DNA of 64,000 nt from Aquipseudomonas guryensis (lineage in GTDB: Bacteria > Pseudomonadota > Gammaproteobacteria > Pseudomonadales > Pseudomonadaceae). The notes under the pieces are model-generated. The model saw only the letters and a list, made by a program, of their open reading frames with translations. It had not been told where the DNA came from and ran no database searches. The position numbers were made by a program, and so were the translations under genes. Positions 35,185 to 43,361 of this stretch are shown here, in pieces. Location of the stretch: assembly GCF_014164785.1 (NCBI RefSeq), contig NZ_JACJFN010000001.1, positions 1,550,001 to 1,614,000 on the forward strand, read 5' to 3'. Each line of letters starts with the position of its first letter. The stretch's first letter is position 1.

Positions 35185-37122
35185 ATGAATCCGCTGTTCA
35201 CCCGTACTCTGCTGCTCGCCAGCCTGGCCCTGGCCGGTTGCGACCAGCTGCCACCGCTGGCTTCCGCCGCCAGCCCGAGCCTGGCCCTCAGCCCCTGGGG
35301 CGCCTCGGCCAAGGTCAAGGCCGAAGACCTGCGCTTCGTCCCTGCCGAGCTGAGTGGTGGCGCCGATCTGCGTATCGCCGCCAGCGAGCGCAACGGCCTG
35401 CTTCTGCTCGATCAGGACGGCGCCGAGCTGGCGCGCCTGCCCGGTTCCTATTCCGGCCTGGACAGCCGCCGCGCCGGCCAGCAACTGATAGTCGCCAGCC
35501 TGGACAACGCCACCCAGCAGGCCGCCCTGGTCAGCCTGGACACCGCCGGTAAGCAGTGGAGCCGCCCGCAGCTGCTGCCGATGCGTGACTACGCCATCAG
35601 CGGCCTGTGCCTGTACCGCGACGACGCAGCCAACCTCTACCTGTTCCTGATCGGCGAAGACGGCCAGGGCGAGCAGTGGCTGGTCGGCGCCGGCAATCAG
35701 CTGAACGCCGAAGCCCAGCGTGTGCGCGGCCTGCCGCTGCCGCCGCAGGCCGAGTACTGCCAGGCCGACGACGCCGGCAACCGGCTGTTCGTCAACGAGG
35801 AGAACGTCGGCCTGTGGGCCTACCCGGCCCATCCGGAAGCCGACGCCAGCCGGGTGCCGGTGGATATCCGCGCGCCGTTCGGCACCCTCAAGGACAGCGC
35901 TGGGGCCATGGCCAGCGTGCCCGGCGGCCTGCTGGCGCTGGACCCCGGTGCCGCCGAGCTGCACCTCTACCAGCAGCAGGACGAAGCCTGGCAGCACGTC
36001 TCCAGCCTGCCGCTGAAAGGCCTGGAGGAACCCGAGCGCCTAGCCGTGCGCAGCAGCGAAAAGGGTCTTGAACTACTGGTGCAGGACGACGGCGCCGGGC
36101 GTATCTACCAGGGCCAGCTGAACTGGCAGCCGGCGACCATCGAGCTACCGCCGGTGCTGGCGCATATCCCCGCCCTGCGCCAGAGCGAGCCGGTCGGCCG
36201 CCACGGCGACGCCGCCGATGATCCGGCGATCTGGGTGCATCCGCAGCAGCCGGCACTGTCGCGCGTGCTCGGCACCAACAAGAAGCAGGGCCTGCTGGCC
36301 TACGACCTGGACGGCAAGCTGCTGCAGGAGCTGCCGGTCGGCCGCCTGAACAACGTTGATGTGCGCGCCGGTTTCGAACTCGGCGGCACCACGGTGGACC
36401 TGGCCGTGGCCAGCAACCGCGACCATGACAGCATCCACTTGTTCGCCATCGACCGGGCGAGCGGCGCGCTGCGCGAAGCCGGCGAGATCCGCACGCCGAT
36501 CAAGGAGATCTACGGCATCTGCCTGTTCCAGCCGGCGCCCGGCGAGCTGTATGCCTTTGCCAACGGCAAGGACGGCAGCTTCCTGCAGTACCGCCTGGAC
36601 GGCGCCAGCGGCGAGATCAAGGGTGAGCTGGTACGGCGTTTCGCGGTGGCCAGCCAGCCCGAGGGCTGCGTCGCCGACGACCAGCGCCAGCGCCTGTTCC
36701 TCGGCGAGGAAGACGCCGGCGTGTGGGCCGTGGATGCCCGCGCCGATGCGCCGGCCGAGCTGGTCAGCGTGCTGGCGGTGGGCGAGGTGCTCAAGGCCGA
36801 CGTCGAGGGCCTGGGCCTGTACCAGGCCGGCGCGCAGGACTACCTGGTGATCTCCAGCCAGGGCAACGACAGCTACGTGGTGCTGGATGCCGAACCGCCC
36901 TATGCGCTCAAGGGCGCCTTCCGCGTCGGCCTCAATGGCGCCATGGGCATTGACGGCGCCTCCGAGACCGACGGCCTGGAAGTCAGCGCCGCCAACCTCG
37001 GCGGGCCCTGGAGCGACGGCATGCTGGTGGTGCAGGACGGCCGCAAGCGCATGCCCGAGCAGACGCAGAACTTCAAGCTGGTGCCCTGGAGCGAGGTCGC
37101 CCGGGCGTTGAGCCTGGACTGA
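35185..37122 (+). CDS. Tandem-domain beta-propeller phytase lipoprotein
   Basis: Hydrolyses phytate (inositol hexakisphosphate) to release phosphate. It has 645 residues from ATG 35185. The lipobox LALAGC puts the lipidated cysteine at residue 19, so it should be membrane-anchored. The C-terminal half (about 330-645) is a full BPP phytase: DAADDPAIWVHP, LGTNKKQGLLAYDLDGK, RLNNVDVR, EIYGICLF, FLGEEDAGVW, VKADVEGLGLY-like and SSQGNDSYVV. The N-terminal half is a second, more diverged propeller (SGLCLYRDD, FVNEENVGLWAYP). Two-domain BPPs are known in which the first domain is incomplete and assists the second. Confidence 0.9.
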   Translation: MNPLFTRTLLLASLALAGCDQLPPLASAASPSLALSPWGASAKVKAEDLRFVPAELSGGADLRIAASERNGLLLLDQDGAELARLPGSYSGLDSRRAGQQLIVASLDNATQQAALVSLDTAGKQWSRPQLLPMRDYAISGLCLYRDDAANLYLFLIGEDGQGEQWLVGAGNQLNAEAQRVRGLPLPPQAEYCQADDAGNRLFVNEENVGLWAYPAHPEADASRVPVDIRAPFGTLKDSAGAMASVPGGLLALDPGAAELHLYQQQDEAWQHVSSLPLKGLEEPERLAVRSSEKGLELLVQDDGAGRIYQGQLNWQPATIELPPVLAHIPALRQSEPVGRHGDAADDPAIWVHPQQPALSRVLGTNKKQGLLAYDLDGKLLQELPVGRLNNVDVRAGFELGGTTVDLAVASNRDHDSIHLFAIDRASGALREAGEIRTPIKEIYGICLFQPAPGELYAFANGKDGSFLQYRLDGASGEIKGELVRRFAVASQPEGCVADDQRQRLFLGEEDAGVWAVDARADAPAELVSVLAVGEVLKADVEGLGLYQAGAQDYLVISSQGNDSYVVLDAEPPYALKGAFRVGLNGAMGIDGASETDGLEVSAANLGGPWSDGMLVVQDGRKRMPEQTQNFKLVPWSEVARALSLD

Positions 37123-37132
37123 TGCCGCTCTC

Positions 37133-37219
37133 TGTAGGAGCCAGCTTGCTGGCGATCCTCAGTGACTCCGACCGGGCACTGATCGCCAGCAAGGACTAGG
37201 CGTCCCCCTGGATCCTACA
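37133..37219. repeat. REP palindrome, right arm disrupted
   Basis: Left arm (37133-37157) is the same GGAGCCAGCTTGCTGG unit as at 39319 and 48674. The right arm (from 37181) keeps GATCGCCAGCAAGG and is then interrupted before ending ATCCTACA. It sits between the phytase and the TolQ-like gene. Confidence 0.8.
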
Positions 37220-37228
37220 AAAAAAGCG

Positions 37229-37246
37229 CTGTCATCAGCCGGTAAC
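37229..37246 (+). promoter_or_regulatory. Candidate PHO box before the TolQ/TolR/TonB genes
   Basis: CTGTCAT-CAGC-CGGTAAC: the first heptamer is perfect and the second matches at 5 of 7 positions if C is allowed at the last. It lies about 100 bases before the TolQ-like ATG. Weaker than the box at 32400. Confidence 0.5.
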
Positions 37247-37273
37247 CACAACGTAATCGAATAGCACTTAACC

Positions 37274-37294
37274 CCCTCTCCCCTCGGGAGAGGG
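37274..37294. repeat. CCCTCTCCC hairpin
   Basis: CCCTCTCCC (37274-37282) and GGGAGAGGG (37286-37294) form a nine-base perfect stem, followed by TTGGGGTGAGGG, a widespread intergenic motif in Proteobacteria. It lies in the leader of the TolQ-like gene. Confidence 0.7.
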
Positions 37295-37346
37295 TTGGGG
37301 TGAGGGGTCGCCAGCCCGACTCCTCACCATGCACAGGAGCCCCACC

Positions 37347-38054
37347 ATGCACCCCACTCTCGAACAGATGACCGTCTGGAGCCTGATCGGCGACGCCAGC
37401 CTGCTGGTCAAGCTGGTCATGCTCACCCTGCTCGGCGCCTCGCTGGCCAGCTGGTACCTGATCATCCAGCGCAGCCTGCTGCTGGGTCGTAGCGAACGGT
37501 TGCTGAAGGATTTCCAGAAGCGCTTCCGCCAGCAGGGCGACCTTGCCGCGCTGTACCGCGAAGGCAGCGACAACATCGACAGCGATGCCGCCCTGGAGCA
37601 GATCTTCCGCGCCGGCTACACCGAGTTCGCCCATCTCAAACGCGAGCCCGGTATCAGCGGCGAGGCGGTGAGCGACGGGGTCGAGCGCAGCCTGCTGGTG
37701 GCCATCGCCGAGCAGGAAGAACGCCTGGAAAAGGGCCTGCCGTTCCTCGCCACGGTCGGCTCGGTCAGCCCCTATATCGGCCTGTTCGGCACCGTGTGGG
37801 GGATCATGAATTCCTTTATCGGCCTGTCCCAGGTGCAGCAAGCGACCCTCAGCACCGTGGCCCCGGGCATCGCCGAGGCGCTGATCGCCACCGCCATCGG
37901 CCTGTTCGCGGCGATTCCCGCGGTGATCGCCTACAACCGCTTCGCCGCCCGCGTGGCCACCCTCAGCACGCGCTTCTACGCCTTCGGCAACGAACTGCAG
38001 GCTCGCCTGCATCGCAAGCTGCAGGCCGCGCCGGGCATCGCCCAGGCCGCCTGA
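37347..38054 (+). CDS. TolQ/ExbB-type proton channel subunit
   Basis: Inner-membrane MotA/TolQ/ExbB protein of 235 residues from ATG 37347 (CAGGAG upstream) with three transmembrane helices. The core SVSPYIGLFGTVWGIMNSF and VAPGIAEALIATAIGLFAAI are closer to TolQ than to typical ExbB. However, the partner genes are a TolR/ExbD subunit and a TonB-like protein, not TolA-TolB-Pal, so it should power TonB-dependent import, most likely through the receptor at 32491. Confidence 0.92.
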   Translation: MHPTLEQMTVWSLIGDASLLVKLVMLTLLGASLASWYLIIQRSLLLGRSERLLKDFQKRFRQQGDLAALYREGSDNIDSDAALEQIFRAGYTEFAHLKREPGISGEAVSDGVERSLLVAIAEQEERLEKGLPFLATVGSVSPYIGLFGTVWGIMNSFIGLSQVQQATLSTVAPGIAEALIATAIGLFAAIPAVIAYNRFAARVATLSTRFYAFGNELQARLHRKLQAAPGIAQAA

Positions 38055-38064
38055 GGAGAACCCC

Positions 38065-38508
38065 ATGCGCAAGCCGCAGAACAAGCACGGCCCCAAGGCC
38101 GAGATGAACGTGGTGCCCTACATCGACGTGATGCTGGTGCTGCTGGTGATCTTCATGGTCACCGCGCCCATGCTGACTCAGGGGGTCAAGGTCGAGCTGC
38201 CCAAGGTCGCCGCCGAAGCGCTGCCGACCGATAGCCAGCAGCGGGTACTGACCCTCTCGGTCAAGGTCGATGGCAGCTACTACTGGAACCTCGGCAGCGA
38301 GCTGGACACCCAGAGCCAGACCGACAGCGCGGTGAACCTGGAGGAGATGCGCAGCAAGGTCGGCGCGCTGATCGCCGCCCATGGTGACACCCAGGTGTAT
38401 ATCCGTGCCGACGGCGGCGCCGACTACGCCACGGTGGTGGCCGGCATGGCCGCGCTGCAGCAGGGCGGGGTGAGCAACCTCGGCCTGATCACCGAGGCGC
38501 CGCAATGA
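38065..38508 (+). CDS. TolR/ExbD-type stator subunit
   Basis: 147 residues: a short cytoplasmic N-terminus, one transmembrane helix with the essential acidic residue (NVVPYIDVMLVLLVIFMVTAP), and a periplasmic domain ending in the SNLGLITE element. It follows the TolQ-like gene by ten bases and overlaps tonB by four (ATGA). Confidence 0.93.
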   Translation: MRKPQNKHGPKAEMNVVPYIDVMLVLLVIFMVTAPMLTQGVKVELPKVAAEALPTDSQQRVLTLSVKVDGSYYWNLGSELDTQSQTDSAVNLEEMRSKVGALIAAHGDTQVYIRADGGADYATVVAGMAALQQGGVSNLGLITEAPQ

Positions 38509-39302
38509 GCAGCGCGCTGATGCCCGCGCCCAGCCTGGTCCTGCCGGCGCTGCCGAGCCGCGCCTGGCTGCGCAATGCCGGCGCGGCCGTGGTTGCTGTC
38601 GGCCTGCATGGGCTGGTGCTGGGCCTGCTGCTCAGCCAGTGGCCGAGTGATAGGCCCGAGCCACCCCAGGTGCGCACCCTGACCACCCGCCTGATCAGCC
38701 TGGCGCCGCCGGCCCCACCCGTGCCGCCGCAGCCTGAAGTGGTTGCTGCGCCACCGGTGCCGCTGGAGCCGGTCAAGCCGGTCAAGCCGGTTGAGGCGCC
38801 CAAGCCCGATCCGCGTCTGCAACAGCAGAAGCTGGAGCAGGCTGCCCTGGCGCGTAAGCGGGTCGAGGAGCAGAAGCGCGAAGAACAACGCCAGGAACAG
38901 CAGCGTATCGAGCAGCAACGGCTGGAGCAGCTGCGTCGCGAAGCCGAGGCACAAGCCCAGCAGCAACGTCTGGCCGAACAGCAGACCCAGGCCGCCGAAC
39001 GTGCCCGTCAGGCCGAAGCCGCTGCGGCCGCCAGCCGCCAGTACTTGCCGATTGCCAAGGACGCCCCGGACTACCCGGAGCGCGCGCTCGACAAAGGCAT
39101 CCAGGGCGACTGCACCGTTAGCTACCGGGTCAACCCGCAAGGCCGGGTGGAGAACCCGCAGGTGGTCGGCGACTGCCACCCGCTGTTCATTCGCCCGTCA
39201 CTTTCCGCCGCTAAAAGCTTCCGCTACCAGCCACGCATCGTCGATGGCCAGGCGGTGGCCGTTGAAGGGGTGAAGAACACCTTCCACTACCGCATCGAAT
39301 AA
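38505..39302 (+). CDS. TonB-like energy transducer
   Basis: 265 residues. The N-terminal anchor helix (about 25-45) is followed by a proline-rich stretch (APPAPPVPPQPEVV; EPVKPVKPVEAPKP), then a long Gln/Glu/Arg coiled-coil-like spacer (about 105-180), unusual for TonB and reminiscent of TolA. A TonB C-terminal domain follows (DAPDYPERALDKGIQGDCTVSYRV, residues about 185-265). It thus combines TolA-like and TonB features. It ends the three-gene energiser operon. Confidence 0.92.
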   Translation: MSSALMPAPSLVLPALPSRAWLRNAGAAVVAVGLHGLVLGLLLSQWPSDRPEPPQVRTLTTRLISLAPPAPPVPPQPEVVAAPPVPLEPVKPVKPVEAPKPDPRLQQQKLEQAALARKRVEEQKREEQRQEQQRIEQQRLEQLRREAEAQAQQQRLAEQQTQAAERARQAEAAAAASRQYLPIAKDAPDYPERALDKGIQGDCTVSYRVNPQGRVENPQVVGDCHPLFIRPSLSAAKSFRYQPRIVDGQAVAVEGVKNTFHYRIE

Positions 39303-39318
39303 ACCCCCGCCCTCTCTT

Positions 39319-39385
39319 GTAGGAGCCAGCTTGCTGGCGATCCGCGTCACCAGGCCCGTGATCGCCAGCAAGCTGGCTCCTACAG
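39319..39385. repeat. REP element, perfect 25-bp inverted repeat
   Basis: Arm 39319-39343 (TGTAGGAGCCAGCTTGC...) and its exact complement 39361-39385, spacer 17 bases. It lies right after tonB and may stabilise or end that transcript. Confidence 0.9.
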
Positions 39386-39453
39386 AAGTAGGGCAGGGCC
39401 GTAGCCGGATGCAATCCGGGACAACCCCCACACAAATCCATCGAGACCCCGTG

Positions 39454-41409
39454 ATGAGCCACGAGCACAGCCACTTCCACGCCAGCCTGGAAGCCCACGA
39501 CGACATCACCATCAACCCCAGCGCCAACCCGCCGCTGGCCGAGCTGATCAACCCGGCGCGGCGCAATGTGCTCAAGGGCGGTCTGAGCCTCGCCGCCCTC
39601 GGCTTCTTCGCCGGCGGCATCAGCGGCTGCAGCAAGGCCGGCGCCAGCCCGCTGCTCAACTTCCGTGGTGTGCCGGTGCAGATCGACCCGCAGTTCGACC
39701 GCGTGCTGGTGGCCGAGGGCTACCGCGCCGTACCGTTCTTTTCCTGGGGTGACCCGGTGGAAGCCGGCGCGCCGGCCTGGAACCCGGACGCCAGCGACGA
39801 CTGGCAGGCCCAGCTCAAGCAGGCCGGTGACAACCACGACGGCATGGACTTCTTCGCCTTCGCCGGCGAAACCGAGCGTGGCCTGCTGGTGATGAACCAC
39901 GAATACGTCAACCCGCCGCTGCACCCGTCCGGGCAGATCGACCAGTCAAAACCGCGCCCCTTAGCTGAGGTGCGCAAGGAGCAGGCCGCCCACGGCGTCT
40001 CGGTAATCGAGGTGAAGAAGGGCGCCGATGGCCAGTGGCAGCGGGTCATGGATTCGCCCTATAACCGCCGCATCAGCATGCTCACGCCGATGCGTATTGC
40101 CGGCCCACTGGCCGGGCTCGATGCGATGAAGACCGCCAGCGACCCCAGCGGTCTGGAGGTGTTCGGTACCCTGAACAACTGCGCCACCGGCGTCACGCCC
40201 TGGGGCACCTTCCTCACCTGCGAGGAGAACTGGCACAACTACTTTATCAACCGCGACCAGGCCGACTACGAGAGCCGCGTGTCGCACAAGCGCTATGGTC
40301 TGGCCAAGGAAGGCACGAGCAAGAACTACGCCTGGGAAACCGCCGACCCGCGCTTCGACGCTACGCCCTATGCCGAACAGGCCCACGGCGGCCACGTCAA
40401 CGAGCCGCACCGCTTCGGCTGGGTGGTCGAGATCGACCCGTTCGACCCCAAGGCGCAGCCGATCAAGCGCACCGCCTTCGGCCGCATCGGTCGTGAGTGC
40501 GCGGCGCTCAGCCTGGGCACGGACGGACGCATGGCCTTCTACTCCGGCGACGACGCCAAGGGCGAGTACGTCTATAAGTTCGTCCCCACCGGGCGCTACG
40601 ATGCAGCCAACCCCAAGGCCAATCGCGATTTGCTGGATCAGGGCACGCTGTATGTCGCGCGTTTCGACGCCGATGGCAGCGGCCAGTGGCTGGCCCTGGT
40701 GCATGGGCAGAACGGTTTGACGGCGGACAACGGTTTCGCCGACCAGGCCGAAGTGCTGCTCAACGCCCGCGCCGCAGCCGACCGTGCTGGCGCCACGCCG
40801 ATGGACCGTCCCGAGTGGGCCGCCGTGCATCCCCAGACCCGCGAGGTCTACGTGGCTCTGACCAACAACGACGGGCGTGGCGCCAAACAGCCCACCGACA
40901 AGGCCAACCCGCGTCCGCAGAACCTGCACGGGCAGATCCTGCGCTTCAACGAGAAGGACGCCGACCCGACCGCCACCAGCTTCACCTGGGAGCTGTTCCT
41001 GCTGGCCGGCGAGAACCGTGGCGCCAAGGACAAGGACGGCAAGGCCGTGCCGGTCAACCTCACCGGCACCATCAATGGCGACCTGTTCTCCTCGCCGGAT
41101 GGCCTGGCCTTCGACGCCGCCGGCCGCCTGTGGATCCAGACCGACTACGACGATATCGAAGCGCCGATGCAGGCCATGGGTTGCAACCAGCTGCTTTGCG
41201 CCGACCCGGCCACCCGTGAGGTGCGCCGCTTCCTGGTCGGCCCGCGCGGCTGCGAAGTCACCGGCCTGGCCTGGAGCCCGGACGGCAAGGCCATGTGGGC
41301 GAATATCCAGCACCCTGGCCTCAGCTTCCCGGCCAGCGACGGCAAGACCCGCCCACGCTCGACCACCATGCTGATCACCAAGCTGGATGGCGGGGTGATC
41401 GGTAGCTGA
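39454..41409 (+). CDS. phoX: PhoX-type alkaline phosphatase (Tat-exported)
   Basis: Periplasmic iron/calcium phosphatase that releases phosphate from monoesters. It has 651 residues from ATG 39454; a longer frame starts inside the REP and is rejected. A Tat signal is present (PARRNVLKGGLSLAALGFF, about residues 28-46). Family motifs: NHEYVNPP; TLNNCATGVTPWGTFLTCEENW, containing the cysteine that binds iron in PhoX; and HGGHVNEPHRFGWVVEIDP. It belongs with the phytase and TonB genes as a phosphorus-acquisition block. No PHO box is evident directly before it, so it may be read through from the upstream genes. Confidence 0.95.
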   Translation: MSHEHSHFHASLEAHDDITINPSANPPLAELINPARRNVLKGGLSLAALGFFAGGISGCSKAGASPLLNFRGVPVQIDPQFDRVLVAEGYRAVPFFSWGDPVEAGAPAWNPDASDDWQAQLKQAGDNHDGMDFFAFAGETERGLLVMNHEYVNPPLHPSGQIDQSKPRPLAEVRKEQAAHGVSVIEVKKGADGQWQRVMDSPYNRRISMLTPMRIAGPLAGLDAMKTASDPSGLEVFGTLNNCATGVTPWGTFLTCEENWHNYFINRDQADYESRVSHKRYGLAKEGTSKNYAWETADPRFDATPYAEQAHGGHVNEPHRFGWVVEIDPFDPKAQPIKRTAFGRIGRECAALSLGTDGRMAFYSGDDAKGEYVYKFVPTGRYDAANPKANRDLLDQGTLYVARFDADGSGQWLALVHGQNGLTADNGFADQAEVLLNARAAADRAGATPMDRPEWAAVHPQTREVYVALTNNDGRGAKQPTDKANPRPQNLHGQILRFNEKDADPTATSFTWELFLLAGENRGAKDKDGKAVPVNLTGTINGDLFSSPDGLAFDAAGRLWIQTDYDDIEAPMQAMGCNQLLCADPATREVRRFLVGPRGCEVTGLAWSPDGKAMWANIQHPGLSFPASDGKTRPRSTTMLITKLDGGVIGS

Positions 41410-41443
41410 GCAGGTGCATGACTTGGCCTCGGGGAGCTGTTTC

Positions 41444-41523
41444 TGTGGGAGCGAACTTGGCCGCGAAACGGGCAGCGCAGGGGTGTTCCTGGCTTCGCTA
41501 TCGCGGTCAAGTTCGCTCCTACA
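41444..41523. repeat. REP-like palindrome, GAACTTG subtype
   Basis: Arm 41444-41466 (TGTGGGAGCGAACTTGG...) pairs with 41501-41523 (TCGCGGTCAAGTTCGC...), with few mismatches. Same outer TGTrGGAGC ends as the other REPs but a different inner sequence. It lies in the convergent gap after phoX. Confidence 0.8.
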
Positions 41524-41543
41524 AGAGTTTGCAGGACGTTGGT

Positions 41544-42191
41544 TCAGGGCCGGCGCGAGGCGTTTCGGCAGCGTGCTAGCACTTGCGCCAGGCCGGCGCG
41601 ATAGGTGGCGGCGTCCATCTCGCAGCTGTGCTTGCTGAGGGTGTAGGCTAGCCCGAGGCGCTGTTGGGCGCGGCTAGCCAGGCGATAGAAATGGTCGCTT
41701 TCGGCGACGCATTCGAGCTGGCGCCAGGCGATACGTTGTTGCTGGCCATCCGGCGTACTAAGCAGCACGCCCTGTTCGTCGAGCGTCCATACATGCAGGC
41801 CGCGCAGCCGGGTCAGACTCCTGCTCAGTTGCCGGCGCAGGCTGCGTTCCAGGCGTGCGGCGCTGCGCTGGCGAATGCGTGCATTGCGCGGCTGGCCGGC
41901 CTGCACGGCGCGTTGCAGCCAGGGCTCGGCAACACGGCGCCACAGCAGGACTAGCAGGCCGATCACCAGCAGCGTGGCAATGGCGCTGGGCACGTCATAA
42001 CGACCCTGCACCAGCAGCGGCAGCAGGGCGAGCAGCAGCACGATCAGGCTCAGGGTCAACGGTGCCAGCAGGCGTGCCTGCCAGTGCGCCAGGCGTTCGA
42101 AGCTGTGCTCATGGCGAGCCAGGCGGCTGGCAATGATGTCCTCGGTCAGTTGTTGCAGGTCGGCAGCATCCATGCTGAAACGCAGTTCCAT
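41544..42191 (-). CDS. Hypothetical membrane protein (YcxB-like)
   Basis: 215 residues from ATG 42191 (MELRFSMDAADL). Two adjacent transmembrane helices at about residues 37-87 are followed by a basic linker (RNARIRQRSAARLERSLRRQ) and a compact cytoplasmic domain (VWTLDEQGVLLSTPDGQQQRIAWRQLECV) of the kind seen in YcxB-like proteins. The family assignment is tentative and the function unknown. It is monocistronic. Confidence 0.7.
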   Translation of the reverse strand: MELRFSMDAADLQQLTEDIIASRLARHEHSFERLAHWQARLLAPLTLSLIVLLLALLPLLVQGRYDVPSAIATLLVIGLLVLLWRRVAEPWLQRAVQAGQPRNARIRQRSAARLERSLRRQLSRSLTRLRGLHVWTLDEQGVLLSTPDGQQQRIAWRQLECVAESDHFYRLASRAQQRLGLAYTLSKHSCEMDAATYRAGLAQVLARCRNASRRP

Positions 42192-42364
42192 CGGTCTTCC
42201 TTGGCGAGCATTGGGTGTGGGGCAGTGTCGCATGCTCCGTCTAGGGTATGCGCTCTGGGTTGCCGGGATTGGCACGAGCTGCGCACAGGTTGATGCAGGT
42301 CAAATCTGCGGGGCCCCAGGGGGCTAAAGTGGGAACCTCTCTTTGCTTCGCAGAGGATTTGCAG

Positions 42365-42742
42365 ATGAACAGATCAATACGCCTGGGCAGCCTTCTTGTG
42401 CTGCTCGCAGCCGGCAGCAGCTGGGCCGCGACCGATGCCACGACCGAGCAGCAATGGCAGCAGCACATGAGCGAAATGCAGCAGATGCACTAGCGCTGGA
42501 TGGCCGGCAAGACCCCGGAAGAACGGCAGAAGCTGATGCAGGAGCACCAGCAGGCCATGGGTGGCGGCATGCAGATGATGGGCGGCTGCCCCATGCACGG
42601 CGGCAAGCAGGGCATGCCAATGGGGCACGGCACGGGCATGATGCAGCTGGACACGGTGGAACAGGTGGATCAGCGTATCCAGCGCATGGAGCAGATGATC
42701 GAGCAGCTGCGCGCCCACCGGGCGATGCTGGAAAAATCCTGA
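42365..42742 (+). pseudogene. Small secreted Met/His-rich protein gene interrupted by an in-frame amber codon
   Basis: ATG 42365 (AGAGGA upstream) opens a signal peptide (LGSLLVLLAAGSSWA/A) and a Met/Gln-rich segment. A TAG at 42491-42493 then stops it, while the same frame continues without change (RWMAGKTPEERQKLMQEHQQAM) to 42742, with a Met/His/Gly-rich centre (MGGCPMHGGKQGMPMGHG) and a coiled-coil end. The continuity shows one gene of about 125 codons broken by one base, by mutation or sequencing error. Restart at ATG 42500 would lack the signal. Met/His content hints at metal binding. Confidence 0.75.
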
Positions 42743-42793
42743 TCAGCCCTGTAGCGGCAGGCCACGCCGCTAAGTTTTCCTAGAGGATGGTGC

Positions 42794-43207
42794 ATGAGTG
42801 AGCAGTACGGTGTCGGCGACGCCTCCTACCGGGCTGCGGGTGGCCTGGAGGGGTTGCGCCGGCTGGTGGACGACTTCTATCGCTATATGGACGAACTGCC
42901 GCAGGCCGCCGAGGTGCGCGCGATGCACCCCGAAAGCCTGGCGCTGGCGCGTGACAAACTGACCTGTTTTCTCAGTGGCTGGCTCGGCGGGCCCAAGCTG
43001 TTCGGCGAGAAGTACGGGCCTATCGCCATCCCCAGCTTCCATGCCCAGTGGCCGATCAGTGTTGAGCACGCCGATGCCTGGCTGAACTGCATGCAGCAAG
43101 CTATCGCCGCACAGGACTACGCGCCCGATTTCGCCGACTACCTACTGACCCAGCTGCGCGTGCCGGCCCAGCGCATCGTTCAAGCCAGTGCCGCGCGCCA
43201 CGGCTGA
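42794..43207 (+). CDS. Group II truncated haemoglobin
   Basis: 137-residue 2-on-2 globin. Typical segments: LVDDFYRYMDELP, RAMHPESLALARDKLTCFLSGWLGGP and LFGEKYGPIAIPSFHAQWPIS, where the histidine in SFHAQW is the likely proximal haem ligand; the Trp after it is usual for group II. The start is ATG 42794 with AGAGGA upstream. Such proteins bind O2 or NO and help in oxidative or nitrosative stress; the exact role is unknown here. Confidence 0.9.
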   Translation: MSEQYGVGDASYRAAGGLEGLRRLVDDFYRYMDELPQAAEVRAMHPESLALARDKLTCFLSGWLGGPKLFGEKYGPIAIPSFHAQWPISVEHADAWLNCMQQAIAAQDYAPDFADYLLTQLRVPAQRIVQASAARHG

Positions 43208-43223
43208 TCCATGCTGGCTTAGA

Positions 43224-43359
43224 ACCTGTCTACGATCTCGCGAGCTAGAGCCGGACAAGGCAAAAACAGCCGAAGAAGCGCAGTTTACGCGCTGTAAATG
43301 AGCATTCTGAGGCTGTTTTTAACGCAGTCTGGCCGACGCGCAGCAGATCGTAAGCAGGT
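43224..43359. mobile_element. MITE-like element of 136 bp
   Basis: Termini ACCTGTCTACGATCT and AGATCGTAAGCAGGT are inverted repeats matching at 13 of 15 positions. The inside is non-coding with a second set of self-complementary segments (AAAAACAGCC / GGCTGTTTTT). No transposase. The element ends two bases before the channel-gene stop codon. A piece of its left end (GCCTGTTTACGAT) recurs near 45,411, beside a REP. Confidence 0.65.
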
Positions 43360-43361
43360 GC

